In this document: in pieces, positions 8,717 to 17,395 of the stretch
How the letters are laid out: every line of letters begins with the position of its first letter
Position numbering within the stretch: the first letter of the stretch is position 1
Source of the DNA: Lachnospiraceae bacterium
Lineage (GTDB): Bacteria; Bacillota; Clostridia; Lachnospirales; Lachnospiraceae
NCBI GenBank assembly: GCA_017463255.1
Contig: JAFTPP010000016.1
Location: 1 to 64,000, forward strand
Direction of reading: 5' to 3'
Length of the DNA stretch: 64,000 nt
Notes under the pieces: generated by a model
Databases searched by the model: none
What the model saw: the letters and a program-made list of their open reading frames with translations, nothing else
What the model was told of the DNA's origin: nothing
Translations under genes and position numbers: made by a program

Positions 8717-10432
8717 ATGAGATGGAATAAAAAAGTAATAGCACTATTTTTAGTTATGACAATGCTTTTGTGTGCTTGTGGTAAAAATGACAGCGCAGCA
8801 GATGATGCTGCAAATGCAAACACAAATGCAACGGAAGATGACACCACATCTACTGACGGCGGTGTAGCAGACGCAGATGATACCACAACATCTGAGGGAG
8901 ACGATAGCGACGTCGCAGATGACGGAAAGGACGAGGAAGAAGTGCCGGATTCACCAACCAGAGTGAAGGTAGATCCTTCTTTGATTACATACGCAGACAA
9001 TTATAAGTTTGACAGACTTACATACGATGGACTGGAAGAAAAAGCATACTCCTGCTTACTGGAAGCAGAAAGTGTAGCTGCACATGATGCTCTTTGGATG
9101 AAGTCAGATTCAAATTGCTCCGGCGGCGGATTTGTTGATATTACAGACAATAATGCATTCAGCCTGACAGTAGATATTCCTGCAAGCCAGTATTATAAGA
9201 TTACCGTAAGGCATTGTGCAGGAAGCCACAAAGAGAACCCATTATTATTTAACGGTTTAAAGGCAATGGATATCGTATCTGAACAGGGTCCTTGGGTAGA
9301 CACCACAGTGGATGGCGTATTCCTTGAAAAAGGTAAAAATACCATTACATTAGGAGCAGGCTGGAGTTGGTTTTCATTAGACTCTATTTTAATTGAAAAT
9401 GGAGAATCCCTTGATGACAATATCTTTACCGGCGTTACGGATACTTTGAGTAACCCATATGCCAACTTAAAAACCCAGAATATCTACCAGTATTTAAAGG
9501 CAGTTTACGGAAAGAGAACCCTTGCAGGACAGTGTACCAATTACGGCACTAATACGGAAACTGATGCATTGTATTTAGGACTTGGCAAATATCCTGCAGT
9601 CAGAACCTTTGACTTTATCTATGATTCCTTAAGCTTTTGTAACAACAGACCATCTGCAAAAGATGTGGATTTGGCAATTGATTGGAGTAATGATGGTGGT
9701 ATCGTAGTATATGACTGGCACTGGTATGCACCTTGCAATGAATGTGCTTTTTATTCGGCAGATACTTCTTTTACCCTTTCCAATGCAATGACAACAGAGG
9801 ATATTGCCCACATGGAGTTTACGGAGGTTCAAAAACTCTATGCAGATGGAAAAATAAATAAAGAAGCAGTAATGTTAGTTGCTGATATTGATAATATTTC
9901 AAAACTCATGCAGCGCATGGAAGACAATGACGTAACTGTTTTATGGAGACCGCTTCACGAAGCGAGCGGCGGCTGGTTCTGGTGGGGTTCATCAGGTGTG
10001 GACGCTTACCAGTGGTTATGGAAATTATTATATGAAAGAATGACAGATTACCATGAACTGGATAACTTAATCTGGGTATGGAACGGTCAGCATAAAGACT
10101 GGTATCCGGGTGATGATTACTGTGATATCGTGGCAATAGATATTTACAACGCAGCTTATGATTACGGCGCAAGCCCGAGTACCCTTGCAGAGCTTGCAAG
10201 CTGGTGTGACAATAAAAAACTGATTACCATGAGTGAATGTGCTACCATGCCTGATCCCGACTTTATTGTCAGAGACCATGCATATTGGCTTTGGTTTGCA
10301 GTATGGAACTGGGATTATATCGTAGTAAACGGAACAACAGAACTTTCTGACGCATACACTTCATTTGATATGATGAAAAAAGTATATAACAGTGAAGTTA
10401 TTATTACGCGGGATGAGCTTCCTAAGTTCTAG
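8717..10432 (+). CDS. Secreted beta-mannanase lipoprotein (CBM + GH26)
   Basis: Cell-surface endo-1,4-beta-mannanase of family GH26, 571 aa from ATG 8717 (TGGAGG at 8704-8709). A lipoprotein signal ends LCAC with Cys21, followed by an Asp/Thr/Ala-rich linker to about residue 85. Residues about 100-235 resemble a CBM35/CBM6 carbohydrate-binding module (LLEAESVA ... GGGFVDI). The GH26 barrel follows: the acid/base Glu is about residue 415 in PLHEASGGWFWWG and the probable nucleophile about residue 507 in TMSECATMPD. It would cut mannan or glucomannan outside the cell. The divergent AraC gene is the likely regulator. No transporter is adjacent. Confidence 0.9.
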   Translation: MRWNKKVIALFLVMTMLLCACGKNDSAADDAANANTNATEDDTTSTDGGVADADDTTTSEGDDSDVADDGKDEEEVPDSPTRVKVDPSLITYADNYKFDRLTYDGLEEKAYSCLLEAESVAAHDALWMKSDSNCSGGGFVDITDNNAFSLTVDIPASQYYKITVRHCAGSHKENPLLFNGLKAMDIVSEQGPWVDTTVDGVFLEKGKNTITLGAGWSWFSLDSILIENGESLDDNIFTGVTDTLSNPYANLKTQNIYQYLKAVYGKRTLAGQCTNYGTNTETDALYLGLGKYPAVRTFDFIYDSLSFCNNRPSAKDVDLAIDWSNDGGIVVYDWHWYAPCNECAFYSADTSFTLSNAMTTEDIAHMEFTEVQKLYADGKINKEAVMLVADIDNISKLMQRMEDNDVTVLWRPLHEASGGWFWWGSSGVDAYQWLWKLLYERMTDYHELDNLIWVWNGQHKDWYPGDDYCDIVAIDIYNAAYDYGASPSTLAELASWCDNKKLITMSECATMPDPDFIVRDHAYWLWFAVWNWDYIVVNGTTELSDAYTSFDMMKKVYNSEVIITRDELPKF

Positions 10433-10493
10433 GAAACATCAATGCGTGAATATAGGAACAACGAAGACACATTTAATTAGCCCACAGGTATAA

Positions 10494-10522
10494 TTGACAT
10501 GCCTAGTGGCAGATGCTACAAT
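10494..10522 (+). promoter_or_regulatory. Strong promoter of a mini transcription unit
   Basis: TTGACA (10494-10499), 17-bp spacer, TACAAT (10517-10522) preceded by TGC (extended -10). A small GCC-TAGT-GGC dyad lies in the spacer. Confidence 0.75.
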
Positions 10523-10554
10523 CCAAACAAGAATAAACAAGGAGGTAACTTAGT

Positions 10555-10626
10555 ATGAGAGAATTAAAAACCATTGTATTCAAAAACTGCATATTATCTA
10601 CAAGTGCCTCGAGGATTTTAGGATAA
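10555..10626 (+). CDS. Putative 23-residue peptide
   Basis: ATG 10555 to TAA 10624-10626, with AAGGAGG and good spacing in front, a near-consensus promoter 33 bp upstream and a terminator 24 bp downstream. The peptide begins MRELKTIVFKNCIL and has one Cys. I do not recognise it. The compact promoter-SD-frame-terminator unit suggests it is truly expressed, either as a free peptide or as a leader controlling rsgA transcription. No clear antiterminator pairing was found, so the free-peptide reading is equally possible. Confidence 0.45.
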   Translation: MRELKTIVFKNCILSTSASRILG

Positions 10627-10650
10627 TTAAAGTGAAATATCGTAAAAATC

Positions 10651-10678
10651 GCGGTGCCTTTTTGGTGCCGCTTTTTTT
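10651..10678 (+). terminator. Strong intrinsic terminator
   Basis: GCGGTGCC (10651-10658) pairs with GGTGCCGC (10664-10671) with two G-U pairs and loop TTTTT, followed by seven T. It lies between the 23-residue frame and rsgA. Confidence 0.8.
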
Positions 10679-10756
10679 ATCCTTCCATAGCATTTGAGAT
10701 AGATGCAGTTTTCCTAATAATGAAGGAAAGAATGTAAGACAGAGAGGAAATGAAAA

Positions 10757-11728
10757 ATGGAAGGACGTATTATTAACGTACAAAGAGATATATTTTGTGT
10801 AAAAAATAAAGATAAGGAATATATGGCACGGCTTGCAGGTAAAATGCGGGGAGAGGAAGTACCGGTTGTCGGCGATTATGTAGAATTTGTGGTGGATGAT
10901 TACGGAAGCGCAGGAATTGTGGAACTGCTTCCCAGGAAAAGTGTTTTTGTAAGGCCTGACAGGAGAGGACATGGAGACGGCTATGTTAAAACCATGAAGG
11001 AGCAGTCGGTCATTGCTAACTATGATTATGTATTTATTATCACTTCCTTAAACCATAATTTTAACATAAACCGCATTGCCAGATATGTTGCCATCACTAC
11101 CGCGGGCGGCGGAATTCCGGTGGTCATTCTTACCAAGGCAGATTTAGTGGAGGATGTAACACCGTTTGTAGAAAAAGTAAAAAGCATTACCCGTGGAGTA
11201 GATGTGATAGCGGTAAGCTCCTATACAAAAGAAGGACTTTCTCAAATCAAAAAATACTTTGTTCCGGGAACGACCATTGCCTTTTTAGGTTCATCGGGAG
11301 CAGGTAAATCCACATTGGTAAACACCCTTGCAAATAGGGAAATCATGCATGTAAGCCAAATTAGGGAGAGCGATTCCAAAGGACGCCACACCACAACCCA
11401 CAGACAATTAATTGAACTGGATGGTGTGTATTTTATCGATACACCGGGCATGAGGGAACTTGGAATGTGTGATGTAAAAGAAGCGGTAGACAATACCTTT
11501 GAGGACATTGCAGACTTAACCGGCTGCTGTAAGTTTTCTGATTGCCGTCATGATACGGAGCCCGGATGCGCCATTAAGCAGGCGTTACTCACGGGAGAGT
11601 TAAGTGAAGAACGCTGGCATATGTATTGCAACCTTCAAAACGAGAGTGCATGGGCGAAGGGATTAAAGAATGAAAAAATGATAGAGATATCCAAATACAG
11701 AAAAGTACTCAATAAGCGCAAGCGATGA
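10757..11728 (+). CDS. rsgA: Ribosome small subunit-dependent GTPase A
   Basis: Circularly permuted GTPase that assists late 30S maturation. Order of domains in the 323 residues: N-terminal OB fold (to about 70), permuted G domain with the G4 motif TKAD near 127-130 ahead of the P-loop GSSGAGKST near 178-186 and the G3 DTPG further on, then a C-terminal zinc site (CCKFSDCRHDTEPGC near 256-270). All key residues are present and the length is normal. It is preceded by a terminator and has its own ATG with GAGAGGA upstream. Confidence 0.95.
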   Translation: MEGRIINVQRDIFCVKNKDKEYMARLAGKMRGEEVPVVGDYVEFVVDDYGSAGIVELLPRKSVFVRPDRRGHGDGYVKTMKEQSVIANYDYVFIITSLNHNFNINRIARYVAITTAGGGIPVVILTKADLVEDVTPFVEKVKSITRGVDVIAVSSYTKEGLSQIKKYFVPGTTIAFLGSSGAGKSTLVNTLANREIMHVSQIRESDSKGRHTTTHRQLIELDGVYFIDTPGMRELGMCDVKEAVDNTFEDIADLTGCCKFSDCRHDTEPGCAIKQALLTGELSEERWHMYCNLQNESAWAKGLKNEKMIEISKYRKVLNKRKR

Positions 11729-11731
11729 TAC

Positions 11732-11760
11732 TTGACCATTGGAATAAATCGCGATAAAAT
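11732..11760 (+). promoter_or_regulatory. Promoter of the signalling operon
   Basis: TTGACC (11732-11737), 17-bp spacer, TAAAAT (11755-11760). It starts right after the rsgA stop. The leader down to 11817 contains a small hairpin CGC-A6-GCG just before the start codon. Confidence 0.6.
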
Positions 11761-11817
11761 TTTATAGAGTCATATCGGCTTAAAAACGGAAAGGACGCAA
11801 AAAAGCGAACCTGTACA

Positions 11818-12768
11818 ATGGAACCAAGCATTAATATGTCTTTCCTTTACGGAGGCATAGCGATTTTAGCAATACTCGTAGCTTGCGGCTACTTCATATT
11901 TGTAAAGAAAAAAGAAACATGGCTTATATGCCTTTTCTTTTCAGTATTCGTGGCAGACTTTGGTTACTTTTTTATATCAGTTTCCAAGAATTTGCAACAG
12001 GCATTAATGGGCAACCGGTTGGCGTACCTTGGATGTGCATTTTTGCCGTTGTTTATGTTATTTGCTGTCATGAAAGTATGCAAGGCGGATTGCTCCAAAA
12101 AAGTGATGTTTTTATTAGGCTTTGTAACCCTATGTATGGTGATTATAACTGCAACCCAGGGTATCACGGATTTGTATTACAAAGAAGTATCTGTGGAATT
12201 TGTTCATGGAACAGCCAAGCTTATTAAGGTTTACGGACCTTTACATACCGTTTACTACTGCTATTTGTTTATCTATTTTGCACTTATGTTTGGCATCGGT
12301 GGTGTGTCCATCGCAAGGAAAAAGATAGATTCCGGCAAACATGCCATCCTTTTGCTAATGGTTGTCTTTTTAAATATTTTAATCTGGCTTGTGGAACAGA
12401 TTATCAGTTGGGAATTTGAATTCCTGGCTGTTTCCTATATCGTAAGCGAATTATTGCTTGTGGTATTATACGGCATGATGCAGGACTATGAGAACTTAAA
12501 GCAACAGTCCATGTTAATAGGCAGACATGGCTTGGGACATCAGTGGGATGTGGAGCGGATTAAAAAAGCATGGCCTGAAGCAGAATATTTGTCAGCAAGG
12601 GAAACAGAAGTACTTGCCAAGATATTGGAGGATAAAAAGAGAAAAGAGATTGCAGAAGAATTGTTTATCTCTGAAAATACTGTAAAAAAACATACATCCA
12701 GCATTTTTACCAAGTTGGGTGTAAGTAGCAGAACTGAATTATTTGAAAAGATGCAAAGCCGTTTGTAA
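11818..12768 (+). CDS. Membrane-embedded LuxR-type regulator (7TM sensor + HTH)
   Basis: A 316-residue protein with about seven membrane helices in residues 1-225 (first helix FLYGGIAILAILVACGYFIF) and a LuxR/FixJ-type helix-turn-helix at the C-terminus (LSARETEVLAKILEDKKRKE then IAEELFISENTVKKHTSSIF). The 7TM region resembles the N-terminal 7TM sensor of some histidine kinases and, strikingly, that of the HD-GYP protein at 15177: both have a Y-L-G-x-x-F segment and an S/T-D-L/I-YYKE loop. It would read a membrane or extracellular signal and act on DNA directly. The start is uncertain because no good ribosome site precedes 11818. Confidence 0.82.
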   Translation: MEPSINMSFLYGGIAILAILVACGYFIFVKKKETWLICLFFSVFVADFGYFFISVSKNLQQALMGNRLAYLGCAFLPLFMLFAVMKVCKADCSKKVMFLLGFVTLCMVIITATQGITDLYYKEVSVEFVHGTAKLIKVYGPLHTVYYCYLFIYFALMFGIGGVSIARKKIDSGKHAILLLMVVFLNILIWLVEQIISWEFEFLAVSYIVSELLLVVLYGMMQDYENLKQQSMLIGRHGLGHQWDVERIKKAWPEAEYLSARETEVLAKILEDKKRKEIAEELFISENTVKKHTSSIFTKLGVSSRTELFEKMQSRL

Positions 12769-12788
12769 TGACCGGCTTTGTGTTTTTT
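12754..12788 (+). terminator. Terminator overlapping the LuxR-type gene end
   Basis: CAAAGCCG (12754-12761) pairs with CGGCTTTG (12773-12780), followed by TG and six T. The stop codon lies inside the loop. Confidence 0.8.
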
Positions 12789-12797
12789 ATCAGACAT

Positions 12798-12816
12798 ATT
12801 ACCCTTAAGGGGTAAT
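12798..12816. promoter_or_regulatory. Dyad upstream of the hybrid kinase
   Basis: ATTACCC-TTAAG-GGGTAAT is a perfect 7-bp inverted repeat in the short gap before the kinase. It could be an operator for the LuxR-type regulator encoded just upstream; this is inference. Confidence 0.4.
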
Positions 12817-12880
12817 GGCAAAAAACATACCGGGTAGATATCATTAATGAGTGAGCTTTATGAGAAAACAGGGGGATTTT

Positions 12881-14641
12881 ATGAAAAATACAAAAGTGAA
12901 AAGAGACGATATTTCAGATTATTTTGAAGAACAGGAATTTATAGCCAACACTTATGTCATGCGTTGCTATTCTGTGACGGTGGTGGTGTTAACAATTACG
13001 TTTATATTGAATCAGCTTAGGATATTTGTGATTGAGCAGGGGCTAATGCTCCGTGGATTTGTGTCTACAATCATTATCTATTTTATTACTGTTCTTGTGT
13101 ATAAATATGTATTGCCTAGAAGCAGGATGCTTAAGTATTTTATTCTTTTTGGCTTTATGGCGCTATTAACCATCAACGGGGTGTTGATTACCTATCATGT
13201 TGTACTGGTATCCCTGTTTCCGTTTTTATTTGCTACCTTATATGCGTCTAAAAGGGTTATGAGATATATTTATGTCCTGATGGTTATCAGCACAGTAATA
13301 GTGGTGTATGGCGGTTATTATTTTGGCTTGTGCGATGCCAATATGACCTTACTTACAAGCGGCAGCCTGCAGCAGTATGTAAAAGACGGCGAGTTTACAC
13401 TGACACAGGTAAATCCCAACCCGGAAGTAAGCTTAATGTTGTTTTTTGTCATTCCGCGTTGTCTCATTTATTTTGCCTTTGTATTTGTATGTAACAGCAT
13501 TTATTCCATCGTAAGCGGCAGCATTGAAAAAGCCAGATTATCAAAAGAATTGGAAAAAGCTAAAATCGAGGCTGAGAATGCCAATCTGGCAAAAACCCAG
13601 TTCTTGGCAAGGGTATCCCATGAAATCAGGACACCCATTAATGCAATCATCGGTATGAATGAAATGATTTTGCGGGAAAGCACCCAGGATGAAGTACTAA
13701 AATATGCCGGGGATGTGGAAAATTCGTCGGTACTATTGCTCAACCTCATTAATGAATTACTCGACTCTACGAAGATTGAGTCCGGAAAAATGGAACTGGT
13801 TCCGGTGCGGTATGAGATGGGAAGCCTGTTAAATGACATATACAATATGACGGAAGTAAAGGCCCGGGAAAAGAAGTTAGAGCTTATCTTTGACGTTGCA
13901 CCTGATATTCCTAACGAATGTATCGGAGACGATAAGCGAATCAGGCAGGTGTTGTTAAACTTACTTTCCAATGCGGTTAAATATACAAGACAGGGAACCG
14001 TAACTTTGGTAGTTACCTGTAGGACGATAGGTGAAGAGGCTACATTGCATTTTGCCGTAAAAGATACGGGAATCGGAATCCGCAAAGAGGATATTGACAG
14101 GATTTATGATGAGTTTAAGCGTTTCGATGTACATAAAAACAGAAATGTGGAAGGCACCGGTCTGGGCATGAACATTGCACGACAGTTTTTACAGCTAATG
14201 GGCAGTGATTTGCAGATTGAAAGTGAGTATGAAAAAGGAAGCGTATTTTCTTTTGATTTGGTGCAGAAAGTAGCCAATCAGGAACCCATTGGAGATTTTA
14301 GGGAAAGAATTCATCTTGCATCCGGAAAAAATAAATATAAAACTGTATTTACGGCGCCTGATGCCAAGGTGCTGGTGGTAGATGATTATGAAATGAACTT
14401 AAAGGTATTTAAGGGACTGTTGAAACCGTCACAAATACAGGTTCATGAAGCAACGGGCGGCAAAGAATGTCTTGGTATGCTAAGAAAAGAGCGCTATGAT
14501 ATTGTCTTTTTAGACCATATGATGCCGGAAATGGACGGAATTGATACCCTTAAGGCAATCCGCGACGAAGGTTTGTGTGAAGGTGTGCCTATTATCATGC
14601 TGACTGCCAATGCGATTTTGGGGATAAAGAAAAATACTTAA
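12881..14641 (+). CDS. Hybrid sensor histidine kinase, receiver interrupted by a frameshift
   Basis: Membrane histidine kinase. ATG 12881 is preferred because GGGGGA precedes it. About six membrane helices occupy residues 20-210. A dimerisation/phosphoacceptor domain follows with His247 in RVSHEIRTPINAIIGM, then the ATPase domain with LLSNAVKYT, DTGIGI and GTGLGM boxes. A receiver domain begins near residue 495 (VLVVDDYEMN), phosphorylation site about Asp545 in FLDHMMPEMDG. The frame breaks after TANAILG and stops at 14641, before the conserved receiver Lys. The missing part (SLGFDDFLSKPL ...) continues in the -1 frame into the HPt segment at 14698-15180. Confidence 0.88.
   Translation: MKNTKVKRDDISDYFEEQEFIANTYVMRCYSVTVVVLTITFILNQLRIFVIEQGLMLRGFVSTIIIYFITVLVYKYVLPRSRMLKYFILFGFMALLTINGVLITYHVVLVSLFPFLFATLYASKRVMRYIYVLMVISTVIVVYGGYYFGLCDANMTLLTSGSLQQYVKDGEFTLTQVNPNPEVSLMLFFVIPRCLIYFAFVFVCNSIYSIVSGSIEKARLSKELEKAKIEAENANLAKTQFLARVSHEIRTPINAIIGMNEMILRESTQDEVLKYAGDVENSSVLLLNLINELLDSTKIESGKMELVPVRYEMGSLLNDIYNMTEVKAREKKLELIFDVAPDIPNECIGDDKRIRQVLLNLLSNAVKYTRQGTVTLVVTCRTIGEEATLHFAVKDTGIGIRKEDIDRIYDEFKRFDVHKNRNVEGTGLGMNIARQFLQLMGSDLQIESEYEKGSVFSFDLVQKVANQEPIGDFRERIHLASGKNKYKTVFTAPDAKVLVVDDYEMNLKVFKGLLKPSQIQVHEATGGKECLGMLRKERYDIVFLDHMMPEMDGIDTLKAIRDEGLCEGVPIIMLTANAILGIKKNT
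14617..14623 (+). other. Frameshift site in the hybrid kinase
   Basis: The sequence T-TTG-GGG (14617-14623) is where reading must slip back one base to continue into the receiver C-terminus and HPt domain. It fits the X-XXY-YYZ pattern of a -1 slippery heptamer in the zero frame, but it could equally be one lost G in a homopolymer, real or from sequencing. Confidence 0.65.
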
Positions 14642-14697
14642 GCCTGGGATTTGATGATTTCCTATCTAAGCCTCTGATACCGGAAAAACTGGATAAG

Positions 14698-15180
14698 ATG
14701 ATTATAAAGCATTTGCCGGAGGATCTTGTAAAGACACGGACGTTAAGTGAAATGCCATCGACGGATAACATGATGCCTAAAGAGGAAACGCCATCGACAG
14801 ATGACATGGTGCTGACGGTTGAAGCGCCCCCGGACCTTGATATAGAAAGAGGACTTGCAACCTGTAGCGGTGATGAGGAGTTTTATATGGAAATCCTCGG
14901 TGATTTTAGCCGTCTTAAAATCAAGGAGGAGTTGGAAGCCTATCGCAAGGAAAATGATTTTACGAATTATTGTATCCGCGTTCATGGGTTTAAAAACAGC
15001 GCCTACTCAGTGGGAGCAACCAAGCTGGGGGACTTAGCCTATGAAATGGAAAAAATGACAAAAGAGAATCTTTCCGAAGAAATTGAAGTAATGCAAACCC
15101 GGTTGTTTGCACAATATGACAGTATTTGTGCCAAGTACAATGAAATGGTATTACTTCGTAAAGGAGAAAACAATCTATGA
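14698..15180 (+). CDS. HPt-containing C-terminal part of the hybrid kinase
   Basis: This is the second piece of the kinase read after the -1 shift; coding similarity actually resumes at about 14620 (KEKYLSLGFDDFLSKPLIPE carries the receiver's conserved Lys). A Thr/Pro/Asp-rich linker is followed by a histidine phosphotransfer domain: IRVHGFKNSAYSVGA with phospho-accepting His near residue 96 of this piece. No ribosome site supports independent translation at 14698. Its stop overlaps the next start as ATGA (15177-15180), so the downstream HD-GYP gene is translationally coupled. With the pieces joined, the chain would be kinase-receiver-HPt and could feed the receiver of the next protein. Confidence 0.7.
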   Translation: MIIKHLPEDLVKTRTLSEMPSTDNMMPKEETPSTDDMVLTVEAPPDLDIERGLATCSGDEEFYMEILGDFSRLKIKEELEAYRKENDFTNYCIRVHGFKNSAYSVGATKLGDLAYEMEKMTKENLSEEIEVMQTRLFAQYDSICAKYNEMVLLRKGENNL

Positions 15181-17243
15181 CCACTTATTATTTGATATCT
15201 GCATTACTTACTTTTTTAAGTCTTGCTATAATAATCTTTACCTTTGAAGTAAGAAAGACCAACTACTATTTTATGCTGTGGTTTGTCATTATGGCTATCG
15301 CTAACGGAGGATATCTGGCACTGGCTCTTTCGGACAGTCTTTCGGAAGCAGTACTGGCCAATAAAATATGCTATTTAGGTGGATGCTTTGTACAACCCGT
15401 TGCATTCTTTTTGACCTGTACCATTTGTAATTATTCTGTGTCAAAGTGGTTAAGAGTTATCCTGTATACGTTTAGCTTTGTGGTATACGGAATGGTACTT
15501 AGCATTGGTTACAGCGATATCTATTATAAAGAAACCTATCTGGATAAGTTCGGGGACGCTACTGTTTTGGGACATACTTACGGTATAGGACATGCTTTTT
15601 TCTATGTGATTCTGTACGGTTATATCGTCGTGGAATTACTTATCTTAATCTATGCTGCAGCAAAAAAAAGAACCGTTTCAAGAAAAAATATATTTGCACT
15701 GTTAATTTTGGAAGTGGTGACTATTTTTTCTTTTACCTTAGGAAGGGGAATCAACCCGTACTTTGAAATCATGCCGCTAATGTATGTGATTGATGGTTGG
15801 ATTTTAATATATCTGTACCGTCGGGGAATGATGTACAGTATTGAGGATAACATTGCTGCTACCTATGGAAAAACGGATCATGGCTATATCATGTTTGACA
15901 ACCGCCTGAATTATTTGGGATGTAACACGGTTGCAGCCGGTATTTTCCCTAATATTAAAGGACAGGCGGTGGATAAGCCAATTATCAAAGATGGCGGTTG
16001 CGATATTATTTTGGAATGGTTGCAAAAGTGCATAGAAGACAATGCTGCCCACTTTGAATATGAAAGCGGAGAAGAGCATTATGAATGTTATGTAGAAAAA
16101 ATGTGGCATCGTGAGAAGATAAGCGGATATATGTTGGAACTGCGTAAGGACACGGATAAGTGGAAGTATGTGAGTCTGTTGTCTAATTATAATTCCAGAC
16201 TGGAACAAATGCAGCTTGAACTGGAACAAAAAGTATCTGTTCAGACAGAAGAGTTAAAAGAGCAGCAAATGCTTATTAAGAAAGTCTATGTACAAACGGT
16301 GACTGCCTTAAGTGAAGCCGTAGACGCAAAAGACAGATACACCAGCGGACATTCAAAGCGTGTGGCAGAATATGCCCGTTTGATTGCGGAAAAAATGGGT
16401 AAGAGTAAGGAAGAACAGGAAGAAATCTATCATGCAGGCTTGTTACATGATGTGGGAAAAATACGTATTCCTGCCAACATTATCAATAAAGAGGGGAAAT
16501 TAACGGACGAAGAATATAACATTATCAAGCTTCATTCAGTTACCGGTTATCATATTTTACGCGGAATTTCTGAAAACAGCATCATAGCCATTGCGGCCAA
16601 GTATCATCATGAAAGATATGACGGAAACGGATATCCCAATGGGCTTATCGGGGATAAAATTCCGGAGGTTGCAAGGATTCTGGGAGTTGCGGATTCTTAT
16701 GACGCCATGACCAGTAATCGAAGTTACCGTAAAGCACTTCCCCAGGAAGTGGTTCGTGGTGAGATTGAGCGATGCAAAGGCACTCAGTTTGATCCATTCA
16801 TTGCAGATATTATGCTTCAGATGATTGACGAAGATAAGGATTATAATATGAAACAGAACGACCTGTTGGAAAGAAGAATCCTTACTGTTGATGATGAAGT
16901 TATGAATAATAAGATTATTGCTCACATTATGCGTGATGAACCTATGTATGAGATGGTGTCTGCCCAAAGCGGAAAAGAAGCATTGGAGATTTTGGAAAAC
17001 CAACGTTTCAATTTAATCTTATTGGATGTGAAGATGCCGGAAATGGACGGCCTTGAAACCTTACGTCGTATCAGGGAAAAACATCAGACTCCGGTAGTGC
17101 TCATGACAGGAGATAAGAACCTGGATACCTCTACAGAGTTTGCAGCTTTGGGATGCGATGATTATATTACCAAGCCATTTTTACCTCTTCTTATTAAAGA
17201 AGTAATCCATAATATGACCGAAAGAACCAATATTGGGGATTAG
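15177..17243 (+). CDS. 7TM sensor - HD-GYP phosphodiesterase - receiver protein
   Basis: A 688-residue membrane protein. Residues 1-220 are seven membrane helices of the histidine-kinase 7TM type, similar to the LuxR-type protein at 11818. A PAS-like stretch and coiled coil lead to an HD-GYP domain at about 360-545 with HSKRVAEYA, LLHDVGKI, HHERYDGNGYP and DSYDAMTSNRSYR, all metal ligands present, so it should hydrolyse cyclic di-GMP. A receiver domain closes the protein (LTVDDE near 565, phospho-site about Asp617 in LLDVKMPEMDG). A C-terminal receiver on an HD-GYP is less common than an N-terminal one. It would accept phosphate from the upstream HPt. Confidence 0.9.
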   Translation: MTTYYLISALLTFLSLAIIIFTFEVRKTNYYFMLWFVIMAIANGGYLALALSDSLSEAVLANKICYLGGCFVQPVAFFLTCTICNYSVSKWLRVILYTFSFVVYGMVLSIGYSDIYYKETYLDKFGDATVLGHTYGIGHAFFYVILYGYIVVELLILIYAAAKKRTVSRKNIFALLILEVVTIFSFTLGRGINPYFEIMPLMYVIDGWILIYLYRRGMMYSIEDNIAATYGKTDHGYIMFDNRLNYLGCNTVAAGIFPNIKGQAVDKPIIKDGGCDIILEWLQKCIEDNAAHFEYESGEEHYECYVEKMWHREKISGYMLELRKDTDKWKYVSLLSNYNSRLEQMQLELEQKVSVQTEELKEQQMLIKKVYVQTVTALSEAVDAKDRYTSGHSKRVAEYARLIAEKMGKSKEEQEEIYHAGLLHDVGKIRIPANIINKEGKLTDEEYNIIKLHSVTGYHILRGISENSIIAIAAKYHHERYDGNGYPNGLIGDKIPEVARILGVADSYDAMTSNRSYRKALPQEVVRGEIERCKGTQFDPFIADIMLQMIDEDKDYNMKQNDLLERRILTVDDEVMNNKIIAHIMRDEPMYEMVSAQSGKEALEILENQRFNLILLDVKMPEMDGLETLRRIREKHQTPVVLMTGDKNLDTSTEFAALGCDDYITKPFLPLLIKEVIHNMTERTNIGD

Positions 17244-17250
17244 AATTAAG

Positions 17251-17290
17251 TGCCGGAGGCGGAAAAACAGTCCGTTTCCGGTATTTTTTT
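17251..17290 (+). terminator. Terminator of the signalling operon
   Basis: A 12-bp GC-rich stem (GCCGGAGGCGGA with TCCGTTTCCGGT, several G-U pairs) followed by A and seven T. Confidence 0.85.
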
Positions 17291-17339
17291 GCCATTTTTT
17301 TGAAAAAAATAAAAAAATTTAAAAAATTTTTCAAAAAAG

Positions 17340-17367
17340 TGAAAGTTTTTGGCGATTTCTCCGTATA
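17340..17367 (+). promoter_or_regulatory. Candidate ECF sigma promoter
   Basis: TGAAAG (17340-17345), 16-bp spacer starting TTTTT, CGTATA (17362-17367). This matches the extracytoplasmic-function consensus of Firmicutes (TGAAAC-N16-CGTA) rather than a SigA promoter. Transcription would start about 22 nt before the start codon of the next gene. Confidence 0.6.
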
Positions 17368-17395
17368 GGTATATAGATGGGTGAGAAATAAGCTT

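Noticed and set aside
11761..11817. c-di-GMP riboswitch before the signalling operon
   Set aside because: GGACGCAAAAAAGCG recalls part of the GEMM motif, but the paired helices and the tetraloop/receptor parts are missing and the stretch is too short.
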